Assembly: GCA_030530205.1 (NCBI GenBank) | Contig: JAUMVK010000010.1 | Location: 1-64,000 of the forward strand | Reading direction: 5' to 3' | Source: RGIG3701 sp030530205 | GTDB lineage: Bacteria; Planctomycetota; Planctomycetia; Pirellulales; Thermoguttaceae | Length of the DNA stretch: 64,000 nucleotides | Shown here: positions 11,752-19,936 of the stretch, one piece after another | Position numbering within the stretch: position 1 is the stretch's first letter | How the letters are laid out: each line of letters opens with the position of its first letter | Notes under the pieces: model-generated | The model's database searches: none | Told to the model about the DNA's origin: nothing | Seen by the model: only the letters and a program-made list of their open reading frames with translations | Program-made: the position numbers and the translations under genes

Positions 11752-11811
11752 AAAAGCCCGGCTCCCCCTCTTGACAGAAAGCGAAAAAGTGGTATATTAA
11801 CGCGCAGTTAC
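11752..11811 (+). promoter_or_regulatory. tRNA-Gln promoter, copy A
   Basis: A consensus -35 box TTGACA at 11771-11776, a 16-bp spacer and a -10 box TATATT at 11793-11798. The first base of the tRNA is 14 bp after the -10 box. The same block, with one mismatch, precedes the second tRNA-Gln gene. Confidence 0.85.
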
Positions 11812-11882
11812 AGGGGCATCGTGTAACGGCAGCACAAATGATTCTGGTTCATTTAGTCGGGGTTCGAATCCCTGTGCCCCTG
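11812..11882 (+). tRNA. tRNA-Gln (anticodon CTG), copy A
   Basis: A 71-nt cloverleaf. The acceptor stem pairs AGGGGCA with TGCCCCT, and the anticodon stem pairs AATGA with TCATT around the loop TTCTGGT, giving anticodon CTG, which reads CAG. The T arm carries GGTTCGAATCC. CCA is not encoded. An identical gene in opposite orientation lies at 51476-51546. Confidence 0.95.
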
Positions 11883-11898
11883 CTTCCTGAATACGAAA

Positions 11899-11936
11899 AA
11901 AAAGGCTTCGGTTCGAAAGACTGAAGCCTTTTTTTG
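11899..11936 (+). terminator. Terminator of tRNA-Gln copy A
   Basis: AGGCTTCGGT pairs with ACTGAAGCCT around a TCGAAAG loop and is followed by seven T residues. Confidence 0.85.
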
Positions 11937-11985
11937 TGGTTTAAACGGGACTTTTCAGACCAGTCCCGTTCATCCGCGAGTTTTT

Positions 11986-13224
11986 CTAATTCACGCCCGG
12001 GATCGGGATCGGGTAGAAGCCGTTTTCCTGGAGCTGGACCGGGGCCGGGCTTTGCATCGTCAGCGCGTCGTGGTTTTCGTAGATCATCAGCGGCTTCGGA
12101 TCCACGAACAGATCGTCCCACTTCACGACCTTGCCGGTGTAACTGGCCGTTCTGCCCAAGATCCCGGTCAGGGAGCTGATCGCGCCGTGCCATCCCTCGT
12201 GGTACGGAAGGTCTTCGCGGATCGCCGTCACGAGGTCTTTATGCTCCTGCGGGAAAGGCCCGTCGGAACTCTTCGCCATCGCTTTCCAGTCGTAAACGTC
12301 GTTTTCGCCCGGTTTGCGGCCAGGGCGGGATGGAACGTTTCCGCTTCCCTTCGTGCCGTGGACGAACTCGGCGACCTGGGGCCACGTGTTTGGCTGCTGG
12401 CGCGCCTGACTGTAGAGTTTCGTGCCGTCCGCGTAGGTGAACTCGACGAAATGATGGTCGAAGATCTGGCCCCAGTTCGGGTCCAGCTTGCGGACCTGGC
12501 GGCCGCCCATCGCGTTGGCCTCGACGGGGTGGCAGTAGTCCGGGCCGGGCGTTTTGCCTTCCTGAACGGTTTTCACCCAGTTCGCGACGTCCAGATTGTG
12601 CACGTGCTGCTCGCAGATGTGATCACCACAGGTCCACTGGAAGTAGTACCAGTTCCGCATCTGGTACTCCATCTCGGACCATTCGGGCTGGCGCTCGTGG
12701 ACGCGGGTCCAGCCGCCGTTCCAGTAAACGCGCATCAGGTAAATGTCGCCGTACTTTCCGTCCGCGATCTCCTGGATCCCCTTCAGGTACGCGACCTCGT
12801 GGTGACGCTGGAGCCCGACGCCGACCTTCAGGTTCTTTTCCGCGGCAATTTTGTTGGTCTCCATGAGGATCTGGTAGCCGTGCACGTCCACGCAGCAGGG
12901 TTTCTCCATGAAGACGTTCCGCCCCATTTCCACCGCGGCGCGGTAATGGATCGGCCGAAATCCCGGCGGCGTGGCGAGGATCGCATACTCGCAATCGACC
13001 GCCAGGGCCTTTCGGTAGGCGTCGAAGCCCCAGAAGCAGCGTTCGAGCGGCACTTTCAGCATCTCGGCGGCGGCTTTCACGTTTTCCTCAAACGCATCGG
13101 CCAGCGCGACTATCTCCGTGTTGGGGTTCCGCAGAAAATCGACGGCGCTCCCCGTCCCGCGGCGGCCGCAGCCGACCACGACCGCGCGCAGTTTATCACT
13201 CCCCGATGGATGAACGTTTGGCAT
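11986..13224 (-). CDS. Gfo/Idh/MocA family oxidoreductase, cytoplasmic form
   Basis: A 412-residue NAD(P)-dependent dehydrogenase-like protein, of the type acting on sugars or sugar derivatives such as inositols or amino sugars. The nucleotide-binding motif V-V-G-C-G-R-R-G-T-G lies at about residues 16-25 and the family E-K-P signature (F-M-E-K-P) near residue 107. Many planctomycete homologues have a Tat signal; none is present here, so the protein is probably cytoplasmic. Its substrate cannot be told from sequence. An AGAAAGGAAA ribosome-binding site precedes the ATG. It is clustered with a GH97 glycosidase on the same strand, and a related, exported copy lies at 41596-42891. Confidence 0.88.
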   Translation of the reverse strand: MPNVHPSGSDKLRAVVVGCGRRGTGSAVDFLRNPNTEIVALADAFEENVKAAAEMLKVPLERCFWGFDAYRKALAVDCEYAILATPPGFRPIHYRAAVEMGRNVFMEKPCCVDVHGYQILMETNKIAAEKNLKVGVGLQRHHEVAYLKGIQEIADGKYGDIYLMRVYWNGGWTRVHERQPEWSEMEYQMRNWYYFQWTCGDHICEQHVHNLDVANWVKTVQEGKTPGPDYCHPVEANAMGGRQVRKLDPNWGQIFDHHFVEFTYADGTKLYSQARQQPNTWPQVAEFVHGTKGSGNVPSRPGRKPGENDVYDWKAMAKSSDGPFPQEHKDLVTAIREDLPYHEGWHGAISSLTGILGRTASYTGKVVKWDDLFVDPKPLMIYENHDALTMQSPAPVQLQENGFYPIPIPGVN

Positions 13225-13299
13225 AAAATTTCCTTTCTCGCAAAAAAATTCAGTTTTTTAACCTCAAAACTCCAAAACCTTTTCCCAAGTGTAATCACT

Positions 13300-13460
13300 C
13301 TCAGGTTCAAACCTTCATTTTAACACGGATTTCCACGGATTAAAAGGATTAAAAGGATTTTTTCAGGAAAGACTTCCACCTTTTTATTTTAATAATCTGC
13401 GGAAATCCTTTTAATCCGCGAAAATCCGTGTTTAAATAAAAGGTTGAAAGTGAAACGGGC
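13300..13460. repeat. CACGGATT palindromic repeat, copy 1 (left of GH97)
   Basis: A large palindrome whose arms (13322-13350 and 13404-13432) agree at 27 of 29 positions, built from ATTTCCACGGATT and AAAAGGATT blocks. A second copy of the whole ~150-bp unit, in the same orientation and sharing flanks such as AAATAAAAGGTTG and GTGAAACGGGC, lies at 15759-15919. The two copies bracket the GH97 gene. Confidence 0.8.
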
Positions 13461-13553
13461 TTGAAGGTTGGAACGGGAGGCTCCTGAAAATCCGTTTAAA
13501 TCCGGCCTCATCCGCCAAATCCGCGAGATCTGATGAACGGCAGGTTCATGGAA

Positions 13554-13602
13554 CTCCCTCAGTCTCGCTTCGCGAGCCAGTCCCCTCAAAGAGGGAGCCT
13601 TT
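13554..13602. repeat. MITE-like repeat, partial copy
   Basis: Matches the right half of the element at 2398-2533, including the CTCGCTTCGCGAG hairpin and the GAGGGAGCC end. It is directly followed by an ACGACGC hairpin element (13605-13630). Confidence 0.6.
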
Positions 13603-13604
13603 AA

Positions 13605-13630
13605 ACGACGCTGGAAGCGTCGTCCCCGTA
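13605..13630 (+). repeat. Dispersed hairpin element at GH97 3' end
   Basis: Perfect ACGACGC-TGGAA-GCGTCGT stem-loop followed by CCCCGTAA, 12 bp from the GH97 stop codon. Confidence 0.75.
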
Positions 13631-13641
13631 AATGGGGAAAC

Positions 13642-15600
13642 TCAACGGAAAACCGCGACCGCGCCGCCATTTTCCGCCATCGGAAGCTCCAGTGTGTCGG
13701 TCGAGCGGACCTTTTTGACCGTTTTGACGGCCGCACGGTACGCGCCGTCAGCTTCCGGGGCGTCGGTCCAGAGGCTCAGCTCATATTCGCGGCCGGAATC
13801 GAGGAACGAAAGCGAAACTTTCGAGGTCACGGCATGCGAGCCGTTCGTTGCGCCGAGGAACCACTCGCCCTCCTTCGTCTTGCGGACCGTTACGATCCGG
13901 CGGCCGATCTCCGCGTCGAGAACTTTCGTATCGACCCACTCGGAACCCACGGCGGCAAACCACTCTTTCTCGGAGCCGAACGCGTTCCCGTGCGTGTTGT
14001 TCCGGATGGCCCAACCGCTGCGGATGACGTGCGACGGCGCGTAGAACGTCACGAGAAGCGAAAGCTGATGGCAGTTTGATCGGTCGTGAAAGAACATGGC
14101 GGGGGTGAAGTCGAACGGGCCGACCAGGTAGCGCGTGAACGGAAGCACCACGTCCTGGAAGGCCGGATGGTTTCCTTCCTGCCCGCCGCCGCCTTCGACG
14201 TTCATCACGTTCGGGAATTCACGCATCGAGCCGTCCGGGAGGTACGCGTCGTGGATGCAGAGCCAAAGGTGATGTTTCGCGGCGACTTCGGCGAGCCGGC
14301 GCAGGTCATTCGTGTCCTTTGCCGAGCCGTACGCCACGAAACCGGGCTTCAGCCCCGCCAAGCCCCAGCTCTCGTAAATGGGGAAAAGCTCCGCGATGTC
14401 GTACGCCTTGATCATCCGGTCGTTCAGGTAGAGGCAAATGCCGACCCCTTTCGATTTCCCGTACTCGACCAGTTCCTTAATATTAATGTCCACGTAAGTG
14501 CTGGCCTTGAAGCGCGGGAAGTAGGGAACGCGGCCCTGCGCCACTTTCCTCGGGTCCGGCCGAGTATTGGCGCGCCACGTCGGGTCGTCGGCGTACTGCG
14601 GATTATTCCTCGCCCACTCGTCGCACTCGGCATCGGAATAAACGTACTCCGTGCCGTACCAGCCCCAGTCGATCTGCACGTACTTGATGCCGTTCTCCGC
14701 GGCGAAATCGACCATGCTGAAAAGTTCCTTCCTGGTGATCTGGCAGTTCATCTCGTTGCTGATGGTCTTGCCCGGTTTCACCCAGTCGAATTTGCTGTAG
14801 TCCGCGGGCGGGTTCAGGTTGAAGATGAAGTACTCGCGCTCGACGAGCCGCGCCTCATTTTCGGCGAGCATCATGGCCCTCCACGGGGTCCACGCGAGCG
14901 GAGCGCCCTTCGGGGCTTTTTCCCACGTGGTTTTGCGGACGTTTGGCACGATCGCGCCGTTTTCCGCCTTCTTCCACGTCAGGCGCGGATAATCCACCGC
15001 GTACGCCTCCATGATGGAAAAGACCCGGCCGTCCGCGAATTTGCCCGTCAGCGGCGGGTACGCCGTGAAATTCAGGTCCGCCAGAGCGATCCCATCCTCC
15101 GGGAAAGTCGCTTCGGTCGAGTTGATCGGGAAAACCCGCACGTCGGCCGGGATCCGGAATTCGGTCTGCTCGCCGGTGATCTCGAGGACTTTTTCAGCGT
15201 CGCGGCCGTAACGGAAGGCGAAACCCTCATCGTACACGCGAATTTCCAGGCCGAGCGTCACGGAATCGGCGTTTTTGAACGTCACGTTCAGGTCGTTATG
15301 GCGGTCGGGGATCTCGGCGTACTCTCCCCAAAGCGGCTTCCACGACGTGTCGGCGGAGGCCTTTTCGCACTTCGTGACGGTCCACGCACCCAAATCCGCG
15401 TCGGTTTTCAGACCCAGCGCAGAGGGCGCGACGACCTGCGTGCCGGAGTAGGTTACGCTGTACACGGGTTTCCCGTCGGCGCAGTCCAGCGTGAAAACGA
15501 TCTTTCCGTCCGGGGAAGAAACCGTTTCCTCCGCGGAAACCGTAACGGCCCAGAGGGTCATCAGGGCCAGAATGTTCAGAATGGTGAGGCTTTTTCGCAT
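13642..15600 (-). CDS. GH97 family glycoside hydrolase (SusB-like)
   Basis: A secreted 652-residue glycosidase. The start at 15600 is set by an AAGGAG site, a promoter upstream and a signal peptide ending near V-S-A|E-E-T. The N-terminal beta-sandwich (residues ~25-260) begins S-S-P-D-G-K-I-V-F. The catalytic TIM barrel (about 275-560) contains V-Q-I-D-W-G-W-Y, P-N-V-M-N-V-E-G and a T-R-Y-L-V-G-P-F-D-F-T-P-A-M-F segment typical of GH97. A C-terminal beta domain follows. The family hydrolyses alpha-glucosides or alpha-galactosides. The strand usually holding the retaining nucleophile (K-x-D-F) reads K-P-G-F, as in inverting SusB-type enzymes, but the SusB H-E is H-D. Specificity is therefore uncertain. 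Confidence 0.88.
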   Translation of the reverse strand: MRKSLTILNILALMTLWAVTVSAEETVSSPDGKIVFTLDCADGKPVYSVTYSGTQVVAPSALGLKTDADLGAWTVTKCEKASADTSWKPLWGEYAEIPDRHNDLNVTFKNADSVTLGLEIRVYDEGFAFRYGRDAEKVLEITGEQTEFRIPADVRVFPINSTEATFPEDGIALADLNFTAYPPLTGKFADGRVFSIMEAYAVDYPRLTWKKAENGAIVPNVRKTTWEKAPKGAPLAWTPWRAMMLAENEARLVEREYFIFNLNPPADYSKFDWVKPGKTISNEMNCQITRKELFSMVDFAAENGIKYVQIDWGWYGTEYVYSDAECDEWARNNPQYADDPTWRANTRPDPRKVAQGRVPYFPRFKASTYVDINIKELVEYGKSKGVGICLYLNDRMIKAYDIAELFPIYESWGLAGLKPGFVAYGSAKDTNDLRRLAEVAAKHHLWLCIHDAYLPDGSMREFPNVMNVEGGGGQEGNHPAFQDVVLPFTRYLVGPFDFTPAMFFHDRSNCHQLSLLVTFYAPSHVIRSGWAIRNNTHGNAFGSEKEWFAAVGSEWVDTKVLDAEIGRRIVTVRKTKEGEWFLGATNGSHAVTSKVSLSFLDSGREYELSLWTDAPEADGAYRAAVKTVKKVRSTDTLELPMAENGGAVAVFR

Positions 15601-15637
15601 GATTTTCTCCTTGGTTAAACAAAATCGAATCCACTCC

Positions 15638-15666
15638 ATTTTAATCGACGGGGAGATTTTTTTCAA
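15638..15666 (-). promoter_or_regulatory. GH97 promoter
   Basis: On the minus strand, TTGAAA (15661-15666) and TAAAAT (15638-15643) are separated by 17 bp, about 38 bp upstream of the chosen start. Confidence 0.65.
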
Positions 15667-15758
15667 GGGGGGGGAAAACGGGCCAACTTGCGAACTGGGT
15701 AAAATGATGAAAACAGGACTAACCAATTTTAACCCCTTTTCCAGAGTGCGAGCAGTTC

Positions 15759-15919
15759 CAGGTTCAAACCTTCCATTTAAACACGGATTTCCGCGGATTA
15801 AAAGGATTTCCACGGATTTTTTGAAGAAAGAGGTGGAAGTCTTTCCTGAAAAAATCCTTTTAATCCATCGAATCCGTGGAAATCCGTGTTTAAATAAAAG
15901 GTTGGAAGTGAAACGGGCA
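15759..15919. repeat. CACGGATT palindromic repeat, copy 2 (right of GH97)
   Basis: A palindrome with arms about 15780-15822 and 15850-15891, carrying the same blocks and flanks as 13300-13460. Together with that copy it forms direct repeats around the glycosidase gene. Confidence 0.8.
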
Positions 15920-15941
15920 TGGAGTTTTTCTTTCCACCCCC

Positions 15942-15970
15942 TTGAAATTTCGGTGGGGGGGATTTATAAT
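15942..15970 (+). promoter_or_regulatory. Promoter of the metallophosphoesterase gene
   Basis: TTGAAA at 15942-15947 and TATAAT at 15965-15970, spaced by 17 bp. This places the transcript start after an upstream ATG at 15969, supporting the start codon at 16038. Confidence 0.75.
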
Positions 15971-16037
15971 GGATGAAAAGATTCGTCTTTCCGTCTTTTC
16001 CCTCCACCCCCCTTTTTCAGATTTCAGAAAGAAAAAA

Positions 16038-18020
16038 ATGAACGCACGCATCACCCGCCGCCAGTTTCTGGGCAGTTCCATGATTTTGACCGCGCTCCCC
16101 GCCGCTTTGTGGGCCACAGAGAACGTCAAGCCGGAAGACGTCGCGCTCCGGTACGCCGTCATCAGCGACGTGCATTTCAGCGACAATCCGGAGTGCAAAG
16201 AGCGGAAACGCCTCACCAAAGCGCTGGAGTTTCTCGGGAAATCCCACTTCGACGCGCTGGTGATCGCCGGCGACGTGACGAATCACGGCTACACGTCCGA
16301 GCTGACGCTCTTCCGCGACACGCTCCTGGCGGGGATCCCGAAGGAAACGAAAATCATCATCTGCATGGGAAATCACGAGTTTTACGGCGGCAAAGACCAC
16401 GAGCAAGCCGGCGGCGCGCGTCCGCACTGGCAGAAGTTTTTCCCCGGGCCGCTCAACCCGCACACGGTGATCAACGGGTTCCACTTCATCGGCATTTCCC
16501 CCGACGATCCGAAGGCCGGGACGGGAACGTTCGGCGGCTCGCGCGAATGGCTCCGCGAGCAGCTCAAAGCCGCCTCTGCCGAAGACCTAAAACGCCCGAT
16601 CGTGGTTTTCCAGCACCACCACGTTGCCGAGACGGTTTACGGTTCCTGCGGCATTGACCACTGGGGCGTTTCGGACCTGCGGCCGGTTCTGGACGAGTTC
16701 CCGCAGGTGATCGACTACTCCGGCCATTCGCACTATCCGTCGAACGACCCGCGCAGTGCGTGGCAGGGGAATTTTACCGCGTTCGGGACCTCCACGCTGA
16801 GCTACTACGAAATGACCGGCGGGGTCTTCGAGAAATTCCCGGAGGGGTACTCCGACGCCGCGCAGATGTACGTCGTGGAGGTGATGAAGGACTACTCGTC
16901 CCACCTGCGGATCTACGACGTGCTGACCGACTCGTTCTTCGACACGGAATTCCTGGTCGCGGAGCCGGGGAACATCGCGAAATATTGCTACACGAACGAG
17001 CGCTACAAGACGGCCGCCGCGCCGTACTGGAAGGGGGAGCCGGAGCTCAAGATTTCGGACGTGAACCCCTACGGGGCGGTTTTCACCTTCCCGCAGGCTT
17101 TCGACGAAATGACGCCCAAAGCGTTCGTCGGGTCGTACCAGATCACGTTTGAGCAGAAAATGAAGGACGGCTGGGAATTGGCCGGCGAGACGAATCCGTG
17201 GTCGAAATACTATTTCCGGGAAATGCCGGAAGAACTGGCCGTGGAGTACACGGAGCTGGAGCCGGATGGCGAATACCGCGTCGAGATACGTGCCCGGAAC
17301 GCCTTCGGGAAACTTTCGGAAAAGGCTCTGACCGGCGAGTTCAAAACCGCCAAGGGCGAGGAGGAAGCCATTGATCGGGACGCGGCAAAACCCGTGGCGA
17401 ACGTCCTGAACTTCTTCGTCGCGGCAGACGGCGCATTCAAAAATGAACCCGCAGGAAAAAATTTCCCCGTGGGTCTCGAAACGCGCGGCGCGCCGAAAGC
17501 CCAGGACGGCTGGGCGGTTTTCGATGGCCGGAGGGACCAGTGCATCGTGAAATTCGGCGAAAAGGACTACGCGCGCCTGCGCCGCAGGATCACGATGGCG
17601 TGCCGGTTCCAGTTCGACGCTTTTAAGGAAAAAGGGGCCGCGGACATTTTCGCGAATACCGAGCAGGGCGGGACGGGCTTCGAGCTGAATCACGAGCGGA
17701 AAGAGCTGGAATTCTGGTGCAGCGTCTCGGGGCGCTACGTGATCATTCGGACGCCCGTCACGCCGGGGGTTCATACGGCCTTCGGAGTGTACGACGGTCA
17801 AAACGTCATTCTTTACCTCGACGGCAAAGAGGCGGCCAAAACCCAGGCCAAGGGGCTTTTGACGTACCCGAAAGACAAAACGGCGCACGCATACAGTGTC
17901 GGCTCGGACATCGGGACGAAATTCTCCGGCAGTACGTTTTTCGAGGGGAAGGTCCAGTTCGCCCGCGTATTCAGCTGGGCGTTGAATTCCGCGCAGATCA
18001 GGAATTTAACGGAAGAATAA
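16038..18020 (+). CDS. Tat-exported calcineurin-like metallophosphoesterase with FN3 and LamG domains
   Basis: An exported protein of 660 residues. The start at 16038 gives a twin-arginine signal (T-R-R-Q-F-L-G) ending near A-L-W-A|T-E-N. The metallophosphoesterase core (~residues 35-285) has all metal ligands: D-V-H, G-D-V-T-N-H, G-N-H-E, a histidine pair in F-Q-H-H-H, and G-H-S-H. A fibronectin-III-like domain follows (~residues 340-440), then a concanavalin/LamG-like domain (~500-655) with L-Y-L-D-G-K-E. It would hydrolyse phosphoesters outside the cytoplasm, with the C-terminal domains binding glycans or surfaces. The substrate is unknown. It converges on lspA, with a nested hairpin between them. 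Confidence 0.87.
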   Translation: MNARITRRQFLGSSMILTALPAALWATENVKPEDVALRYAVISDVHFSDNPECKERKRLTKALEFLGKSHFDALVIAGDVTNHGYTSELTLFRDTLLAGIPKETKIIICMGNHEFYGGKDHEQAGGARPHWQKFFPGPLNPHTVINGFHFIGISPDDPKAGTGTFGGSREWLREQLKAASAEDLKRPIVVFQHHHVAETVYGSCGIDHWGVSDLRPVLDEFPQVIDYSGHSHYPSNDPRSAWQGNFTAFGTSTLSYYEMTGGVFEKFPEGYSDAAQMYVVEVMKDYSSHLRIYDVLTDSFFDTEFLVAEPGNIAKYCYTNERYKTAAAPYWKGEPELKISDVNPYGAVFTFPQAFDEMTPKAFVGSYQITFEQKMKDGWELAGETNPWSKYYFREMPEELAVEYTELEPDGEYRVEIRARNAFGKLSEKALTGEFKTAKGEEEAIDRDAAKPVANVLNFFVAADGAFKNEPAGKNFPVGLETRGAPKAQDGWAVFDGRRDQCIVKFGEKDYARLRRRITMACRFQFDAFKEKGAADIFANTEQGGTGFELNHERKELEFWCSVSGRYVIIRTPVTPGVHTAFGVYDGQNVILYLDGKEAAKTQAKGLLTYPKDKTAHAYSVGSDIGTKFSGSTFFEGKVQFARVFSWALNSAQIRNLTEE

Positions 18021-18036
18021 GAATCCAAAGAAAAAG

Positions 18037-18085
18037 GAAACCGTGGGCCGCGAACTTTCGCGGCCTTTTCCCCATACACGGTTTC
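18037..18085. terminator. Nested palindrome between convergent genes
   Basis: An outer stem GAAACCGTG/CACGGTTTC (18037-18045 with 18077-18085) encloses GGCCGCGA/TCGCGGCC (18046-18053 with 18058-18065) followed by TTTT. It serves the metallophosphoesterase gene and possibly lspA, whose stop codon it overlaps. Confidence 0.75.
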
Positions 18086-18653
18086 ATTTCGTTTCTTTTT
18101 CAGAACGCAGGAAAATTTCCAGCGCAAGAATACAAATTCCGACCACAAGGCACGAGTCGGCGATGTTGAAATTTGGCCAGTGGTACTTCCCGATCATCAC
18201 GAGGATCCAGTCCCGGACGGCATAAACCGGCTCGCCCGGCTTATGAATTGGCGTCAGGTTGAAGATCGGAATGTAATTCCAGTCCCACGTCAAGCCGTGC
18301 AACCCGAGCCGGTCATAGAGATTCCCCAACACGCCGCCGTTCATCATTCCAAGGGTGAAGGTCCAGAGTTTGCTTTTAGCCGCCTTTCCCCAAAAGAGCC
18401 ACACCCACGTGATGATGAACGCGACGACGGAAAAACCGGCGAAAATGAGCGAATACCCTTGCCCCATTCCAAAAAGCGCACCTTCATTCAGGCAGGTCTG
18501 AAAACCCAAAACATTTGGAATCAGCCAATATGTGGGGTACTTGCCGGGCATTCCGCACCGCTGGAAAATGTAGTATTTGCTTCCAAGGTCCAACGCGAGG
18601 AAAAAAGCAACTGCAAAGAGAAACAGAGCGTATCGGGAACGGGGAATTTTCAT
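18084..18653 (-). CDS. lspA: Signal peptidase II (prolipoprotein)
   Basis: Removes signal peptides from lipid-modified prolipoproteins in the inner membrane. The length of 189 residues is slightly long for the family. Four hydrophobic segments are visible (about residues 8-28, 70-92, 97-115 and 160-180). The catalytic aspartates lie in N-L-Y-D-R-L-G and in F-N-I-A-D-S-C, and the N-E-G-A-L-F-G segment is also family-typical. The gene follows the dksA/traR-like gene by 17 bp on the same strand and so shares its promoter. Prolipoprotein substrates encoded in this window include the proteins at 51796-54081 and 62533-63288. Confidence 0.93.
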   Translation of the reverse strand: MKIPRSRYALFLFAVAFFLALDLGSKYYIFQRCGMPGKYPTYWLIPNVLGFQTCLNEGALFGMGQGYSLIFAGFSVVAFIITWVWLFWGKAAKSKLWTFTLGMMNGGVLGNLYDRLGLHGLTWDWNYIPIFNLTPIHKPGEPVYAVRDWILVMIGKYHWPNFNIADSCLVVGICILALEIFLRSEKETK

Positions 18654-18670
18654 TTATACTCCTGGCAAAG

Positions 18671-19027
18671 TCACTGACCGTTTTTCTCAGCGCATTTCAC
18701 GCACATCCTGGCGTATGGAATAATCTGCAGCCGTCCTTTCGGAATCTTATTCCCGCAGCACTCGCAAATTCCGTAGGTTCCATCCTCAATACGTTCCAGT
18801 GCATCGTCAATTTGGGAGAGAGTTTCCCGACCGTTCATCGCCAGACGAAGTGCAAAATCCTGATCATAATTGTCGGAACCCATATCCGCCATGTGAACCG
18901 GAACAGAGGAAAGCTCCGACTCGCTTCGATTCAGGGCCAAATCTGTCATGTGCGTGACATCTCCGACCATTCGGGCACGTAACTCAAGCAGGATTTTACG
19001 AAATTCATCATAATTGATAGGCGCCAT
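18671..19027 (-). CDS. DksA/TraR-type C4 zinc-finger protein
   Basis: A 118-residue protein; the ATG at 19027 follows AAAGGA and is preferred to an upstream TTG. A helical N-terminal hairpin (residues ~5-75) is followed by the zinc finger C-E-C-C, then 17 residues, then C-V-K-C, i.e. C-x2-C-x17-C-x2-C. Such proteins bind the RNA polymerase secondary channel; DksA works with ppGpp. The first residues lack the D-x-x-D-x-A tip that marks true DksA, so I call it DksA/TraR-like. It is the first gene of an operon with lspA, the arrangement also seen in other bacteria. The promoter is at 19114-19142. Confidence 0.88.
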   Translation of the reverse strand: MAPINYDEFRKILLELRARMVGDVTHMTDLALNRSESELSSVPVHMADMGSDNYDQDFALRLAMNGRETLSQIDDALERIEDGTYGICECCGNKIPKGRLQIIPYARMCVKCAEKNGQ

Positions 19028-19113
19028 GATTATTCCTTTCAAAGGTTCGATGCTCCCCGTTCAGGGGTATTCTGAAGCCTGATTTTTCTGCATATTTCTG
19101 AAAGTGTGATACG

Positions 19114-19142
19114 ATTTTATCCAATTTAATGTTTTTTGTCAA
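19114..19142 (-). promoter_or_regulatory. Promoter of the dksA/traR-like - lspA operon
   Basis: On the minus strand, a consensus TTGACA (19137-19142) and TAAAAT (19114-19119) are spaced by 17 bp. The -35 box overlaps the stop codon of the upstream ATP-grasp gene. Confidence 0.8.
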
Positions 19143-19924
19143 GACAAATATTTTATAAAAACTTCCAAAATATCCAAATCTCCCTGTGCGTAAACCATCC
19201 TGCAGCCTACGACATCTTCGATCTCGTTCAGAATCGGGCAGCCCGAGTCGAAAATCAGGTCGATCCCCACGAAATCAAAGTGAGCCAACGAGAGAATTTT
19301 TTCGACGACTTCACGTTCCATCCGCGTCATTTTGTGCTTTCGGGCGGAACCACCGAGGGAATAATTGCTTCGGAAATCCGTCTCACTTGTGCGTTCCATT
19401 GCGGCCACGATTCGATTTCCTATCACGTACACACGAACATCCCGGCCCGGTGTGTCACAAAGACGCTGAATCAGCCAACTCTTTCCCGGAATTTGAGCAA
19501 GAATCAGCGAAATCTGTTCTGTATTCTCAACCCTGAAAACTTCCTGGCCGCCGTGTCCGTCGAGGGTTTTCAGAACGAAAGGAAACGGAAAAAGATTCGA
19601 GAAATCAAGAGGCCGTGACTCCAGAACAGGAATGCCCGAAGCCCCAAAATGTTGAATCGTCCGGAGTTTATCGTTGCAAATTTCCGAAACCCACGCCGAA
19701 TTGACGACCCGCACGCCCTTTGACTCGAACCAGCGGGAAAGGGCTGGCCGTACACATCGCATCAGAACCAGTTCCGGGAGTTTTTCCCGTTTAGTCAAAA
19801 CCATATCCTCGGCGAGTTTTAATTCCAGATTCCATCCACGGCTCCGGAATTTATCGATGAGGGTCTCCGCAAACCAGCGGTTTCTGGCGAGGCGTTCCCG
19901 ATCATAAATCAAAAAAGCGTTCAT
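19139..19924 (-). CDS. RimK-like ATP-grasp protein B
   Basis: An ATP-grasp ligase of 261 residues that would join a carboxylate to an amine or similar nucleophile with ATP. Visible features are the N-terminal Rossmann-like part, F-V-L-K-T-L-D-G-H-G-G-Q-E-V (residues ~117-130) for nucleotide binding, R-D-V-R-V-Y-V near 160, and a C-terminal L-N-E-I-E-D-V-V-G in place of the usual E-V-N metal ligands. It is 12 bp downstream of a paralogue and 2.3 kb below a TraB/GumN gene, all in one operon. It has no clear ribosome-binding site, suggesting coupling to the upstream gene. Substrate unknown. Confidence 0.82.
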   Translation of the reverse strand: MNAFLIYDRERLARNRWFAETLIDKFRSRGWNLELKLAEDMVLTKREKLPELVLMRCVRPALSRWFESKGVRVVNSAWVSEICNDKLRTIQHFGASGIPVLESRPLDFSNLFPFPFVLKTLDGHGGQEVFRVENTEQISLILAQIPGKSWLIQRLCDTPGRDVRVYVIGNRIVAAMERTSETDFRSNYSLGGSARKHKMTRMEREVVEKILSLAHFDFVGIDLIFDSGCPILNEIEDVVGCRMVYAQGDLDILEVFIKYLS

Positions 19925-19936
19925 GGGAAAACCGGT

